Notes: generated from the letters alone by a model not told the origin. A stretch of DNA of 64,000 nt from Bilabrum cf. latius (GCA_965178125.1 OZ237739.1:558001-622000), one strand, 5' to 3'; counted from the first letter of the stretch, positions 1-14,300 are shown. Translations and numbers: made by a program.

Positions 1-3000
1 CTGAACTAGGTAGGCGAGCTAGCAGACGACATAACGCCAGACATGAATGCGATTCGGGTCAAGCTCGCATTGGCCCTGCGATTCGGAAGCGCCAAGATGC
101 CGTTTGGGACAGGTGGGGCCTACGGGAGTTATATGTCGGCGCACGGGCACGTCAGAGCGTCTTGCCGCCTCAGCCGCATCGAGCATTAGGCCGTGTGCGA
201 CATGCTTGACAACAAGGACATGTCAGAGAAGTGGCGAGCCCTCAGGTACGGTGACTCCATCCGGGCCACGTACTCCACCAATGGGGCTTCTGAGGGAAAT
301 TTCGGCTGGTATGGCACGATAGCAGAGGGGGGTCTTCACACCGCTGACTACATGTCATAGGCCCAAATACCGACAGAGACAAAATCTGCAAGTGGCTACG
401 TGTCTCTAACGTGGCCCGAGGACGGAAATCGCAACTGGTGCTTCAGTACGTATGGCTACGAGCCAATCGGGGATCTGAGCTCCAGTGCGAAAAAGTCAGT
501 CGATAAGATCAACAGCTTGCTTCCGCTGGCATGGAACTAGCACACGCCCTACCTCATCGAGCTTGCGTTGGGGAAGGCGCGCATTCGCCTTGTCGAAGGA
601 GGGGAAGAATGCGGCCGGCGATTCGCCCAAGTGCTCACGCGCTGGATGCAAGCGAAGCTGTTAGGTTGGAAACCGTACACGTTCTCCGGAAAACAGATGG
701 TGCCCTACTATATTGGTGCAATTGCCAGCGTGATTGATGCTGACGGTTCCCCTGCCACGGAGGGATCTAGCGGTGGCTGGCCGGTTCCTACTACGGAAAT
801 GCTAGCCAAGATCCAAACGTCATCGACTCAGACTTGGGTGAGGAGCTGGTTTCAAGCGCTGAAGGAATGCCCTACCTCTTCAAATCCGAGATTTGACAAA
901 TCGAAGTGGGCTGGCAAAGAAAATGAGATCCCTTGGGGCCACTTTCCCCCGATCCGGCTTGGCCTTGGCACGGGAGCGGATGACGGCACGGCGAACCCGC
1001 CGCAGGACATCACGTCGGACCTTCTGCCACCGGATCCGCCGGGCTGCTTCGACACGTGTCCAGATAGAGCCCTGGTTCTCCGCAAGTTTGACCACTCGGG
1101 TATAGCCACAGCCAGCGGTGCCGCCTCGGGATCGGGGAAGGGCCACGGGAGGCGGGGCTCTGTGAGCGGTGGCGGCGTGGGAATGGACGTGAGCGTGAGC
1201 AAGCTCGACCTGGCCCAATTCGCCACCATGCCGCTGGGTCTCCTGGCAGAGGAGCACACCTTGGTTCTGTCTGCTGCCCAGTCACAAGTGCGTGTGCCGT
1301 CTGGCAGTTTACCGTTCGACAAGACAACCGGACGTCCCATCGAGTCGTCTTTCGTTGCCGACGCCATGCTCAAGCGACTGGAGGACTCTTGTGCCACTTA
1401 CAAGGAGATTGTGGCTGGCCGGACTTCGGATGCGATGGCCTGCTTGGTGGTAGATGCCAACACGGACAAGCAGAGGCACCCGAAGCCAGAGGAGCTGTCT
1501 GCCATAGCGGGTCCGGCTATTGCTTCGCTTCAGCGGTTGCTGCAGCAGCTCGTCAAGCAGCGCCGCGAAGATCTCAAAGACGTCCGCAAAGGGTTTGCGT
1601 CTGTTTTGGCTGTGCTGAACAGGATTGAAGAAGTCGACACGAGCGATGACGCGCCGGCCGCCGCTGCATCTGGTGCGGGCAGCAGCGACCGACCGCCGCT
1701 GGTCGTAAAGACTAGCTTGGAGAGGCATGCCTTCCAGCGCACGTATGTGTGGGACGAGCTGTTGCTTGGCACGCTCCTAAGCTCAAGACCTGAATAGGAC
1801 TTGTTCAATCAGAACCCATGCATGTCGGCAGAACGAGCGAGAGCAGCCGTCGAGTGCGCGCATGCCTTGGCGCTCAAGGCCAACCGCGTGTCGCAGGCCA
1901 ACCGGTGCATTGGGCTAGCACAGCGACTGGCAGGAATGCTTGGGAAGATTCAAAGCTAGTTCAGCAATGCTGGTGCCCACTTTGGATCAGATGCTGTTTC
2001 TCCAGAGCAGATGGAGGCTCTTCGGTATGCACAAGAGGACCTCGCAGGATCGCTCCGCGGAGTCCGACCGTACGCCTCCATCTTCCCGAACGTCCCCATC
2101 GATTATCACAAGCTGGCAGAAGGCGCTGCGGATGCTCGTGAAGTGCAAGAAATATCCATGGATTCGCGGTTCCTGATGCTCGAGCTCATCAACGGCTGGC
2201 TGCTGCGTGGCGTACAGGTGGATGTGGTGGGTCGATTTTGCGAGGAGGCGTGCGTGCCCCTCTACGGACTTCCACCTTCCATGCAGTTCGGGCCCAACAC
2301 AGGACTCCCAGCGGATCAAATGTTTGCCAACAAGCCGGGATTTACGGGCTCGTCGTCCGAATCCAAGGGTGGCGAAGAAGAGAGCAAGGTGGAGCCGCCA
2401 GTGCCGGTTGACGATGACGGGGTGCCGGACCTCGCAGCTCTCGAGAAATACATCTCCTCGCTGGACCCATCTGGCTCCGGGGTCCAATCCCGAGTTCGGT
2501 CACTTGCTATGGGTGCCGGCAAGACGGCTTGCATCAGCGTTCTGCTCATTCTTGCAATGGCAGATGGGAAGCGCGTTGCCACGATCATGGCCCCCCCTGC
2601 CCTGCTCGCTCAGACCCAGGACCTAATGTGGGCCGCATTCGCCCGTATTATGCCAAAGCGGGTGGTGACTTTTAATTTCACACGGAGCTCCGCAGACAAT
2701 CCCAGCGAGCTGGCCGCCTTGCGACGAAAGCTAGAAGACACGGCAGAGCAGCGAGGTCTGGTGCTAACCTCACCAGGTGCAGTCAAGTCGATGCAGTTGC
2801 TCTTTGTGGAGCAGGCCGGCAAGGCGTTGGGCACAGACGGCAAGGGCTCTATCCGCTTGCTCTCGCAGGAAAGCCGCAAGCAGGCCATGGAGGCTGCCAA
2901 AGAGCTGGCCCAGATCACTGACATGTTTGGAAGGTCTCAGGGGGGTCGCCTGGTGATGGACGAGGTGGACATGATCCTAAGCCCGCTCAAGTCGGAGCTG

Positions 3001-6000
3001 CTGTATCCCGCTGGCAACACTGTAATGCTGTAGCCCAGGCCATATCGCTGGACATTCGTGGTGGATTTGCTGGAAACGATCACTACTGCTGCATTGCTCG
3101 AGGGCGCCGGCGACTCGAGGCGGTGCGCCCTGATAGCGGTGGACTCCGAGTCGGCTGGATCAGGAGCAGGCGAATCCAAGGGAGGAGACGAAGGCGGCGA
3201 CAAGGCTAGCTTGGCTGACGTGCAGAGCGGCCGGGGGCCCATGGGGCCGTTCCGCCGCGCGATCAGGCAGGGACTGGACCAGCAGATGCTGCAATCATCT
3301 CCTCACCTAGTGCTTTTGAATAAGGGCTTCTACCACCAGGTGCTTCGACCTGCCGCTGCCGAGTGGTCGGTGTGGTGGCTCATGAGCTCCAACGTGCTGC
3401 AGGCTAAGCAGAACGAAGAGCAGTCGAAAGCCACGGATTCGCCCGTCTCGGGCAAGGACCTCGAGTTGATCTTGCAGGCCGATCCAAAGACCACGGAGAA
3501 ACAGGCCAAGGCGTGCCTGCGCAAAGTGGCAGCCACCATCGGTCCGAAGAGCCAAGCTGCTCTCCGAATCGTGCTGGACTGGCTCAACAGCCTGCTGGCG
3601 CACGTGCTGGGCAAGGTCAACCGGGTTACGTACGGCATCCTGGGGCCGGGTGACGTGCAGCGCCTCCAGGCCATGGGCGGCGATGGCCTCGGCCGAGAGC
3701 GCCTGCTGACAGCTGTGCCTTTTGTTGGCAAGGATGTCCCCTCTGAGATGTCTTCCTTCGCCCAGCCCGACTGCCTCATCGGGATCACGACGAGCGCGTA
3801 CCTGTATGAGGGGCTCATGCCGAGGCACGTGAAGCGACTGGTGCAGGTCCAGCGTTTCAAGATGGGCCGAGAGTCGGGACCGCACCGCACCCGACCGTCG
3901 AGGATCGAGTTTCAAGGCTGGGTGGAGGACGCGATGCGGGTGTGGCGGGTGCGCTTCGGGGATGCCGCGGATGCCATCGCCCGGGCCAGGCAGGCCGCAG
4001 CCCGAAGCGGTGCTTCGTCTGCGTCCTTCATTCCCACGGCCGAGCAGCTGGACCTTTCTGAAGATGCATACAATGAGGCTGCTGCAGGACCCCCCATGGT
4101 TCCGCCGCTGGAGTTCTTGCAGACTACCGACGCGCCCCAGATGGCGCAGGTGTTCCGGCTGTTCCGGCTCTTTGGTCCCATGGTCCGCAGCTGGATGCTG
4201 ATGTACGTGTTTCCCACCGTGACGGACCACTAGGAGGCCAAGTTTTCCTCTTCTGGCGTGGACCTAGGGTCCGACTGCCTCTTTGGTGCCAGGTACGGCT
4301 TCTCGGGAACGCCCTCTGCCCTCGCTCCCCTGGACCTGGGCGAGTGCGACTTCGAGCCGGGTTCGGAGGGAAGGTTCCTCGACGTGCTGACGGACCCGCA
4401 AGTGGTGTGGGACTCCAGCGATGAGCTGATTCCCGGCCGCGAGTGGACCGTGCCAGGCCTGCTCAAGTCGATCGCCAACACCTCCCCGCCCTTCCATGCC
4501 CTCATCGACGCGGGCGCACTAATCACGGGCATGTCCAATCGCCAGGCAGCGGCGTACATGCTTCGCGTGGGCCTCAAGACGCTGCAGGGGTGCGTGTTCC
4601 TGGACGAAGACAACCAAAAGATGATTCTTGTGCGTGGCAAGTCAGAGGCCTTGCCGTTAGCCGAAGCCGGCATTCCTAAACATAAGCGTTTTACGATCTA
4701 TGACCAGAGCCACACGACGGGCATGGACATCAAGCAGGCTCCCAACGCTCGCGCCGTGCTCACGCTGGGCAAGGACTGCACATTTAGGGATGCTGCGCAG
4801 GCGGCCTGGCGCATGCGCGGTCTGGCGAAGGGGCAGACGCTCCGGCTTTGCGTGGTACCGGAGGTGCAAGGCCTTGTGAAGCAGGCTGTGGGCGCGGAGG
4901 CATTCGAAAAGGATCCGAGGATCCGATCGGTGGTGGCGTGGCTGGTTCGCAACAGCATCGAGCACGAGAGCTTGCAGTTCCAGCAGCTGTGCAGGCAGGA
5001 CCTTGCCAACGTCTGGAGGCGGGCCGCATTTGATGACCTGATGAGCATCTTTGGCATTGCGGGTCGGCAGTACGCCGAGAAAGGCTTGGTCCAGGATCTG
5101 CGAACCGTGCAGGAGCGAGTGAGCGTGTTCCGAGAGCCTGTCGACTTCACGCCAAAACTGGACCTCGAGGATGACCCGAGCGCTTCCGTCGGGGCTGCGG
5201 CTTCTTAGGGGGTCAGCAAGGATCCCGCGGAGAGCGCTCCGCTGGCAGGACTGGCGCGGTGGGCACGGGACACCATCCCGCAGTACATTCGTGGAGAGGC
5301 TGCCGAGAAGCGGCTGCTTGCCGTCCTGGAAAGAAACTCAATCGGAGCTGGTGTAGGAGGCAAGAAGAAGACGCAGCACCTGGACCAGGAGCAAGAACAA
5401 GAGCAAGAGGTGCTCCAGGAGGCCGAGCGGGAGCAGGACTAGGAAAAGGAGCTGGAGTACGTCGCCTGGTTCAAGCGCCCGGACATTGACGTGCGCAAGC
5501 CCAGCCCGTGGTCTATCGCTAGCCTAGAGAGTGCAAGCCGCAAGGTACAGAACTTTGCCGACAGCGGCGATGCGGTGAAGGCGCAGTCTGCTTTGCTCGG
5601 CGCTCTGGGGCAGGCAGCGTTTCACGCCTCTGAGTGGAAGCCGGACGATGACACGCCCATGCTATAGGCGCTGCGGCCGGGCCTGTGCCTTTCAAAATGG
5701 TTTACTCTGCAGGACGCGCAGAACCTGCCGGAGTACAAGGTGCAGTTCGCGCAGGTTGGCATGACCTTCAACGCCCTCGAGCCCGACCCACGAGGGGCAT
5801 CGGCTATGGCCGTGCAGGCTGGCGGTGGGGCCGCGGCAGCGGCGGGGTACAGGCCGGGAGGCGGTGCCATCGTGCCCGCTCTGTCTGGAGACTCGCAGCG
5901 CCGCATGGCTGGTGCTACTCCCATGGTCATCCTGTCGCTGGCCGAGGCAGAGGCGGTTCGTCGGGCGCTCCATGCGGCTAGTAGGGAGAGCGACGGCGGT

Positions 6001-6636
6001 CGGTCATCATCCTCGGGTGATGGGAAGCTGGCGGGCGTGCAGCTTTGGAACATTTCGCTTGGATAGCTGATCGATTCAGCGGGAGCTGGCGGCCCCTCGT
6101 CGTGTGGTGGAAAAGGGGGCGGCAAGTCGCGCGCAGAGGTGACGAGAGCACCGACTTGGGACGTACGTGTGGCCTTGGGGCGGTTTGCCAACTGCGACGT
6201 GTACATGCCAGATGAGTCTGCCACGGCGGCTCTCGTTCCACTTGCGGGCGTCCCAACGGACGACCGTCGCGTGTTCTTCGAGCGACTGGCGAGGCGCAGG
6301 AGGGGAGGTGCCACGGCCTGGGCGGGTACGCCGGTTGCCAAGCTGCTGACCGTCAAAGATCTGCAGTCTCTCAAGCATAGGGACGAGCAGGTTCAGAGGG
6401 TGCGGCAGGCACTGGCCAGCAAGGGCTGGGACCCCGATCGCCTATTCAAGGAGCTTGATGACGACCGATCTGGCACTTTGTCCGTGGCAGAGTTCCGAAA
6501 GCTGGTCAGCACGCTGAACCTGCCGCTGCCCGAGGGTGATGTGATGGATCTGTTGCACGCAGCGGATCGCGACATGGACGGGTTTGTCACGATGACCGAG
6601 TTCAGGCGAGCGTTTGCCGCTGTGGAGGACTCGTGA
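1..6636 (+). CDS. DUF3638/DUF3645-like protein with C-terminal EF-hand pair, 5'-truncated
   Basis: Frame 1 is open from the window edge to TGA at 6634-6636 (2211 residues visible) if TAG is sense. In-frame TAGs lie at 7, 187, 358, 538, 1795, 1957, 3031, 4231, 5206, 5440, 5665 and 6064, with no TAA or TGA. A P-loop-like MGAGKT sits near residue 837, a VMDEVD motif near 985 and FGARYGFSGTPS near 1430. This order is what I know from the DUF3638/DUF3645 family of very large proteins, often labelled ubiquitinyl-hydrolase-like, whose function is not established. A Q/E-rich stretch follows near residue 1800. The C-terminus carries two canonical EF-hand loops (DDDRSGTLSVAE and DRDMDGFVTMTE, acidic or oxygen ligands at 1, 3, 5, 12), so calcium control is inferred. 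The 5' end and start codon lie outside the window. No introns are needed. The family call is moderately sure; the single gene is very sure. Confidence 0.85.
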
Positions 6637-7188
6637 GAATCGATTCGCGATTTGATAGCTGCCAATTGAAGATGAGCATTACTCTTATACTTTGAGTGCT
6701 TTGGGTGTACCAGTTTTTTGGCTTCACACCCAATAACCCGCTGAAGTTCGACGGATCATCTAGCAGGAAGGCCATCTCTACCAATCTCTCGGAAATGGCA
6801 CAACCGGTGGGATCTCTTTGAGCAACAGGTGCTGTATTTGCTGAACCTCGTACTTTGCGGCTCCCCTGGTGACCGTCACGAATTCGAGGACTCGTGAATC
6901 CTGATTTTTTTGGGGGGGGGGGGGCTGGTCCGACGAGTCGGGGGTCCGGATATACAGAAATACAGAAATACATTGTTGGGTAAAGATTCCGTAAGCACCC
7001 AGATGCGTAATGCACCGTCGCCCCCGAGGGGGTTTGGGTGATCACCTAGATCCAGAGGAGCCCTAAAACAAAGGACTACAAGACCCCCGACCCTTTCAGG
7101 CCAAAGGCCCCCCGTTCTCAGCCTATGCCGCCAAGTTCCCATTCTTCGCCATCAGTGTGGTCCCCCACAGGCCCCCAGCCTGTTGCCT
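6637..7188. other. Intergenic, nothing recognised; poly-T/poly-G run
   Basis: About 550 bases between the DUF3638-like gene and a weak minus-strand ORF. It holds a T7-G13 homopolymer junction at about 6905-6924 and short direct repeats of TACAGAAA near 6952-6967. No ORF here shows a recognisable domain. Confidence 0.5.
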
Positions 7189-7980
7189 TCACAAGGAGAA
7201 AGCGTACAGGTGCGGAGCGTGTGCCCGGCACAAGGCGCGGTCCAGTCCCACATCAGGGTCCCCGGTCGAGACCCACCATTTCCTCCTCCATGACCGTCTC
7301 TGCGTCTCACGATCCTTCAGAGAGGCGAGCATGCACGCGCTCATGCCTTTGGCCCATTGCCTCTCTATATCCTTTAGCAAGCCGTGGGGCTTGAAAATCC
7401 GTCGCTGTAGTCGGGCGTTCGCATTTGTTGCCGCTATCAGCTCCTGCGTGGCCGTGGCGGCTAAGGCAGCCGCCGCATCACCACGCATCCACTGCCTGCA
7501 TGTCAGCTGCTCCTGCTGGCGCAGCTGGTTTCGGAGCACCTGTACCACTCGGTTAGCCAGCACCTTGACAGCTGTACGTTCCGAGGACCGTGCAATCGTG
7601 CGCTCTATCCGAATGAGCGCGCCTTCGACGATTGGTTTGGCCCTGTTGGTGTGCTCCAGCTTCTCGTCCCAGGGATCCAGGGCGAGAGCTGTCTTCGCCC
7701 ATGCCTTCCGAAGAGAGGCGGGCGACCTCCCTCTATTCTGATCCCCGGCATCAGGTGTCCACGGCTTCGTTTCGGCGTGACGCTCATGCTCAGCTCGCTC
7801 CATCTGCTCTACCGCGGTGCCCATTACCTGGAGGTTGGGCGTTCCCTGTTGTGGATATTGTCCAGCTCGAATGCGCAGGATTCGTCTTCCTTGATGACCG
7901 TACTCCTGCATTGCCGCTGTAGTCACCATGGCTCCTGGTCCGAAAGCATTCCGTCCTTTCGTTGCAAATCGGTTAAACAT
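7189..7980 (-). CDS. Hypothetical protein, weak support
   Basis: A 263-codon ORF runs from ATG at 7980 to TGA at 7189-7191. The frame is open back to a TGA at 8101-8103, but that extension has no ATG. The product is basic and Ala/Arg/Gln-rich with likely helical segments and a C-terminal WRRKWW cluster; I recognise no family. Unlike the other long genes it contains no in-frame TAG. The start is simply the first ATG. In GC-rich DNA an ORF of this size can arise by chance, and plus-strand frames here are also open for up to about 190 codons. It may be a real lineage-specific gene, an exon, or spurious. Confidence 0.35.
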   Translation of the reverse strand: MFNRFATKGRNAFGPGAMVTTAAMQEYGHQGRRILRIRAGQYPQQGTPNLQVMGTAVEQMERAEHERHAETKPWTPDAGDQNRGRSPASLRKAWAKTALALDPWDEKLEHTNRAKPIVEGALIRIERTIARSSERTAVKVLANRVVQVLRNQLRQQEQLTCRQWMRGDAAAALAATATQELIAATNANARLQRRIFKPHGLLKDIERQWAKGMSACMLASLKDRETQRRSWRRKWWVSTGDPDVGLDRALCRAHAPHLYAFSL

Positions 7981-8313
7981 CACCACTCCGCACGCGGCGC
8001 GCTCCCGGTCTTGGTGCTGCTCGCTGGATTTGGTATTAGCTAGTAGCGTGCACAATAAATTCCAACGCCCGGCGCGCCCGAGCTCGCTTCCGCTTCCCGG
8101 TCACGCAGAAGCACGAATGCTGGCAAAAGTCTCAGAGATTCATTGACATCAGCTGCACTCAATTTTCTTCAACTTCTTTAAGGCGCTGCAGTAGTGTTCA
8201 AGGGAACGGTCAAAGATTCGTAAGCTAGCGAGGCATACTGGTGCCAAACAGCTGCAGTTCTGGTATCAAAACCAGCACTTCGGGAGTCTGTAACTGCACA
8301 AGACTCATTCATC
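7981..8313. other. Intergenic upstream of the giant M8 gene
   Basis: 333 bases upstream of the ATG at 8314. A promoter is expected here but I see no defined element. The stretch just before the ATG is less GC-rich than the coding sequence. No gene recognised. Confidence 0.4.
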
Positions 8314-11300
8314 ATGCGGAAAGCCTTTGGTGTATACGCTGTGCTTGCAGCGGTTGCTGCTGCCCATGAAAGGATTGCGGTGCTGAGCTCAGAGCTGCTG
8401 GAAAGCGAGTCGGCGCGCGGAAGCAAATCTGTGTCACACACTTGCATTCACGACGAGATCATGAAAAAAGCTACAGAAAAACGGGTATTGGCAGGTTTGC
8501 CGGCCGAACCAGCACCACGAGGCCTTCTCAACCCAAGCATTCACGAGCCGCACGCGCGGCATTTGACGTCGAGCGGGAGCTGGCGCCAAATGAGGATCAA
8601 GATCGACTACCAGAGCATGAGTGGGCTCACTGGGTCGGATTTGACATATTTCAAGGATACAATCATCGAACCTACGGTGGAAACCGTCAAGTCAATGCTG
8701 CAAGTACGACAGCGTCCCCAGTCAGCTGGAGGTGACAGCAAGCTCTTCCTCGGCTACCCTTGCTCCGGATACTACACTAGCTCTGCGAATGCCGGCAAGT
8801 GCAGATAGCTTGATACTACTAGAATATGTGGAACGGACGACATGGTCCTCGATGCTGAATACTTTGGAGCCAGTACGTACTACACAAGCTGCAACACTGC
8901 CGGGTAGTGCACGGAGCAGACAACGACTGCTGGCGATGGAGCGGCAGACGCAGATTTCGTTTTGATCGTGTCGGCACAGCAAGTTAGCAATTGCAACTCT
9001 GGTGCAGCTGCGTATGCATCTACCTGCCTCAGGGATGACCTGGATAGGCCTGTCGCCGGACACTTCAACATGTGTCCGAACAGCCTGAGCACGAACACAA
9101 ACGACCTCGCCAAAATGCGGCAGATTGCACTCCATGAGGTTTTCCACGCCATTTTTTTCTCGTCCTCGAACTTCAAGTACATGCGGAACCCAAGCAGCTT
9201 GGAGCCATACCTGGACAGGGACGAGAGCATCGAGGGTCGCCTGGACGTTACGACGCACTCGACGTCCTGCGACGGCGGAAGGACCCAGAGCAACCCTGCA
9301 TTCCCTTCGGATGTCATCCAATGGTCCGGGGAGCGGGGCCAACCCAGCTGCCCTGACGATGCAACTGCAGCCACGCTCGGGCAGAGCAGCTGCACCCAAC
9401 GCGTGGTGCTACCAAAGGTGCGCGATGCTGCCCGCCACTACTTTGGGTGTGATGACCTCGCTGGACCAGAACTTGAGAACGATGACACCAGCTGCAGCCA
9501 CGTGTCCTCGCATTGGGAAAGGCGCATGTTCTACTCTGACACAATGGCTACCACCATTGGAGCTCACAGCATCACGACGCCGGTAACGCTTGCCTTCTTC
9601 GAGTCGAGTGGCTGGTACAAAGCAAACTATACCTCTGTGTAGAGCATTGAAGCTCCTGGGCGCGACTGGGCAAGGTACGCAGGCTGTGACCTAGCCAGGG
9701 ACGAGAAAGGGCTCAGTGGGTCACCGCTTGTAAGCGTGACGTCTGGCGCTCCTGCCAGCAGCGGGCGCTCCTACTTCTGCACAGAGACTGAAACGTACTC
9801 TGTCTGCTCATTCGATCGCAGAGAGAGGGGCTCTTGCTAGATCAAGTCCGACTACGGTGCGTCTGATTTGCCAAGCTACAGGAGGTATTTCGGGGAATCG
9901 GCAGCACCCTACAAAGCCGGCAGATCGAAGCAACTGGACTTCCTGCCCTATGTGACCGGGAGCGCCTGCTCAGATACTGACAACCACAGGTCGGGCCAGT
10001 ACGATGCAGAGTTTGGAACATTTTACGGTGCCAAGTCGGCCTGTTTCGATGCAACGCTGGTGCTTTCCGACTCGTAGTACAACTTTGGAACGCAAATTCA
10101 GTCAGGCTGCTTCCGGTACGAGTGTGCGGCAGATGCGGCGGAGAGCTACAAGGTGTTTTTCCTCTCTCGAGACGGGGACTCAGAGGTGAACGTTACATGC
10201 ACGGAAGAGGAAGAAATCTCAGTGCCTGGATTCTCAGGCACCTTCGGGTGCGTGGCTCCTCGATTCTTTTGCCCGAAGAGCAACGAGGCTCCGGACGCCA
10301 CCCTGTCAACCACGAGTGTTACGTTCTCGGAGACCACAGCTACTGCTGAACCCCTGTTTCCATCAATCACATTGGATGATTCCGACGACACCACTTTGTC
10401 TGCACTTGTCATGCTCACCGATGCGCAAGTTGGTGATGTGATCCAAAAGGCTAGCGCAGACGACGACATTGAGCTCCACAGCGACGGATTCGGCGCCACG
10501 ATCTCTGCAGTATCAAAATCTGACCTAGCAACGAAGCTACAGAAACTAGGGTACAAATCGACGGTGAGCTACACAGACACGTTAACAAGGTCGATCGAAC
10601 TGGTGGTAACAGATAATGCAGCAAGCCAGCTGGCTGTGCAAGGCAGGCAAGTGAGATCTCTTTCGGCAACCATCACCCCTTCAAACCAAGCGCCTGTCAT
10701 CACGCTGGGCACGGCGCCGTCCGACTTCTATGAGTCCACTGGCACGGCCGTGGCGCTCTTCTCGGGCGTGTCCATCGCGGACGCGGACGACGTGCAGGTG
10801 ACGGCCAGCGTCAGCATCCAGAGCTCGCAGACCGGTGACGCGCTGACCGCCGGGGCTGGCGTGAAGTTGGCAGGAGACGGGCTGAGCGCCACGGTGGCTG
10901 CATCATCGCTGGCCGACATGGCCACGGCGCTGGCCACGATCAAGTTCGCCAACACCGCCGACTACGTGACGCCGCTGACTCGCACTGTGCGGCTGACGGT
11001 GGAAGACCTGGGGTCGCAGGGCCAGCTGAGCAGCAGCAAGCAGGCTAGCAGCGAGGATGTGACCGTGACCATCGTGGCGGACAATGATGCGCCTGGCATC
11101 ACGCTGGGCACGGCGCCGTCCGACTTCGATGAGTCCACTGGCACGGCCGTGGCGCTCTTCTCGGGCGTGTCCATCGAGGACGCGGACGACGTGCAGGTGA
11201 CGGCCAGCGTCAGCATCCAGAGCTCGCAGACCGGTGACGCGCTGACCGCCGGGGCTGGCGTGAAGTTGGCAGGAGACGGGCTGAGCGCCACGGTGGCTGC

Positions 11301-14300
11301 ATCATCGCTGGCCGACATGGCCACGGCGCTGGCCACGATCAAGTTCGCCAACACCGCCGACTACGTGACGCCGCTGACTCGCACTGTGCGGCTGACGGTG
11401 GAAGACCTGGGGTCGCAGGGCCAGCTGAGCAGCAGCAAGCAGGCTAGCAGCGAGAATGTGACCGTGACCATCGTGGCGAACAATGATGCGCCTGGCATCA
11501 CGCTGGGCACGGCGCCGTCCGACTTCGATGAGTCCACTGGCACGGCCGTGGCGCTCTTCTCGGGCGTGTCCATCGAGGACGCGGACGACGTGCAGGTGAC
11601 GGCCAGCGTCAGCATCCAGAGCTCGCAGACCGGTGACGCGCTGACCGCCGGGGCTGGCGTGAAGTTGGCAGGAGACGGGCTGAGCGCCACGGTGGCTGCA
11701 TCATCGCTGGCCGACATGGCCACGGCGCTGGCCACGATCAAGTTCGCCAACACCGCCAACTACGTGACGCCGCTGACTCGCACTGTGCGGCTGACGGTGG
11801 AAGACCTGGGGTCGCAGGGCCAGCTGAGCAGCAGCAAGCAGGCTAGCAGCGAGAATGTGACCGTGACCATCGTGGCGGACAATGATGCGCTTGGCATCAC
11901 GCTGGGCACGGCGCCGTCCGACTTCGATGAGTCCGCTGGCACGGCCGTGGCGCTCTTCTCGGGCGTGTCCATCGAGGACGCGGACGACGTGCAGGTGACG
12001 GCCAGCGTCAGCATCCAGAGCTCGCAGACCGGTGACGCGCTGACCGCCGGGGCTGGCGTGAAGTTGGCAGAGGACGGGCTGAGCGCCACGGTGGCTGCAT
12101 CATCGCTGGCCGACATGGCCACGGCGCTGGCCACGATCAAGTTCGCCAACACCGCCGACTACGTGACGCCGCTGACTCGCACTGTGCGGCTGACGGTGGA
12201 AGACCTGGGGTCGCAGGGCCAGCTGAGCAGCAGCAAGCAGGCTAGCAGCGAGAATGTGACCGTGACCATCGTGGCGAACAATGATGCGCCTGGCATCACG
12301 CTGGGCACGGCGCCGTCCGACTTCTATGAGTCCACTGGCACGGCCGTGGCGCTCTTCTCGGGCGTGTCCATCGAGGACGCGGACGACGTGCAGGTGACGG
12401 CCAGCGTCAGCATCCAGAGCTCGCAGACCGGTGACGCGCTGACCGCCGGGGCTGGCGTGAAGTTGGCAGGAGACGGGCTGAGCGCCACGGTGGCTGCATC
12501 ATCGCTGGCCGACATGGCCACGGCGCTGGCCACGATCAAGTTCGCCAACACCGCCGACTACGTGACGCCGCTGACTCGCACTGTGCGGCTGACGGTGGAA
12601 GACCTGGGGTCGCAGGGCCAGCTGAGCAGCAGCAAGCAGGCTAGCAGCGAGAATGTGACCGTGACCATCGTGGCGGACAATGATGCGCCTGGCATCACGC
12701 TGGGCACGGCGCCGTCCGACTTCTATGAGTCCACTGGCACGGCCGTGGCGCTCTTCTCGGGCGTGTCCATCGAGGACGCGGACGACGTGCAGGTGACGGC
12801 CAGCGTCAGCATCCAGAGCTCGCAGACCGGTGACGTGCTGACCGCCGGGGCTGGCGTGAAGTTGGCAGGAGACGGGCTGAGCGCCACGGTGGCTGCATCA
12901 TCGCTGGCCGACATGGCCACGGCGCTGGCCACGATCAAGTTCGCCAACACCGCCGACTACGTGACGCCGCTGACTCGCACTGTGCGGCTGACGGTGGAAG
13001 ACCTGGGGTCGCAGGGCCAGCTGAGCAGCAGCAAGCAGGCTAGCAGCGAGAATGTGACCGTGACCATCGTGGCGGACAATGATGCGCCTGCCATCAGGCT
13101 GGGCACGGCGCCGTCCGACTTCGATGAGTCCGCTGGCACGGCCGTGGCGCTCTTCTCGGGCGTGTCCATCGAGGACGCGGACGACGTGCAGGTGACGGCC
13201 AGCGTCAGCATCCAGAGCTCGCAGACCGGTGACGCGCTGACCGCCGGGGCTGGCGTGAAGTTGGCAGAGGACGGGCTGAGCGCCACGGTGGCTGCATCAT
13301 CGCTGGCCGACATGGCCACGGCGCTGGCCACGATCAAGTTCGCCAACACCGCCGACTACGTGACGCCGCTGACTCGCACTGTGCGGCTGACGGTGGAAGA
13401 CCTGGGGTCGCAGGGCCAGCTGAGCAGCAGCAAGCAGGCTAGCAGCGAGAATGTGACCGTGACCATCGTGGCGGACAATGATGCGCCTGGCATCACGCTG
13501 GGCACGGCGCCGTCCGACTTCGATGAGTCCGCTGGCACGGCCGTGGCGCTCTTCTCGGGCGTGTCCATCGAGGACGCGGACGACGTGCAGGTGACGGCCA
13601 GCGTCAGCATCCAGAGCTCGCAGACCGGTGACGCGCTGACCGCCGGGGCTGGCGTGAAGTTGGCAGGAGACGGGCTGAGCGCCACGGTGGCTGCATCATC
13701 GCTGGCCGACATGGCCACGGCGCTGGCCACGATCAAGTTCGCCAACACCGCCGACTACGTGACGCCGCTGACTCGCACTGTGCGGCTGACGGTGGAAGAC
13801 CTGGGGTCGCAGGGCCAGCTGAGCAGCAGCAAGCAGGCTAGCAGCGAGAATGTGACCGTGACCATCGTGGCGGACAATGATGCGCCTGGCATCACGCTGG
13901 GCACGGCGCCGTCCGACTTCGATGAGTCCGCTGGCACGGCCGTGGCGCTCTTCTCGGGCGTGTCCATCGAGGACGCGGACGACGTGCAGGTGACGGCCAG
14001 CGTCAGCATCCAGAGCTCGCAGACCGGTGACGCGCTGACCGCCGGGGCTGGCGTGAAGTTGGCAGGAGACGGGCTGAGCGCCACGGTGGCTGCATCATCG
14101 CTGGCCGACATGGCCACGGCGCTGGCCACGATCAAGTTCGCCAACACCGCCGACTACGTGACGCCGCTGACTCGCACTGTGCGGCTGACGGTGGAAGACC
14201 TGGGGTCGCAGGGCCAGCTGAGCAGCAGCAAGCAGGCTAGCAGCGAGAATGTGACCGTGACCATCGTGGCGGACAATGATGCGCCTGCCATCAGGCTGGG

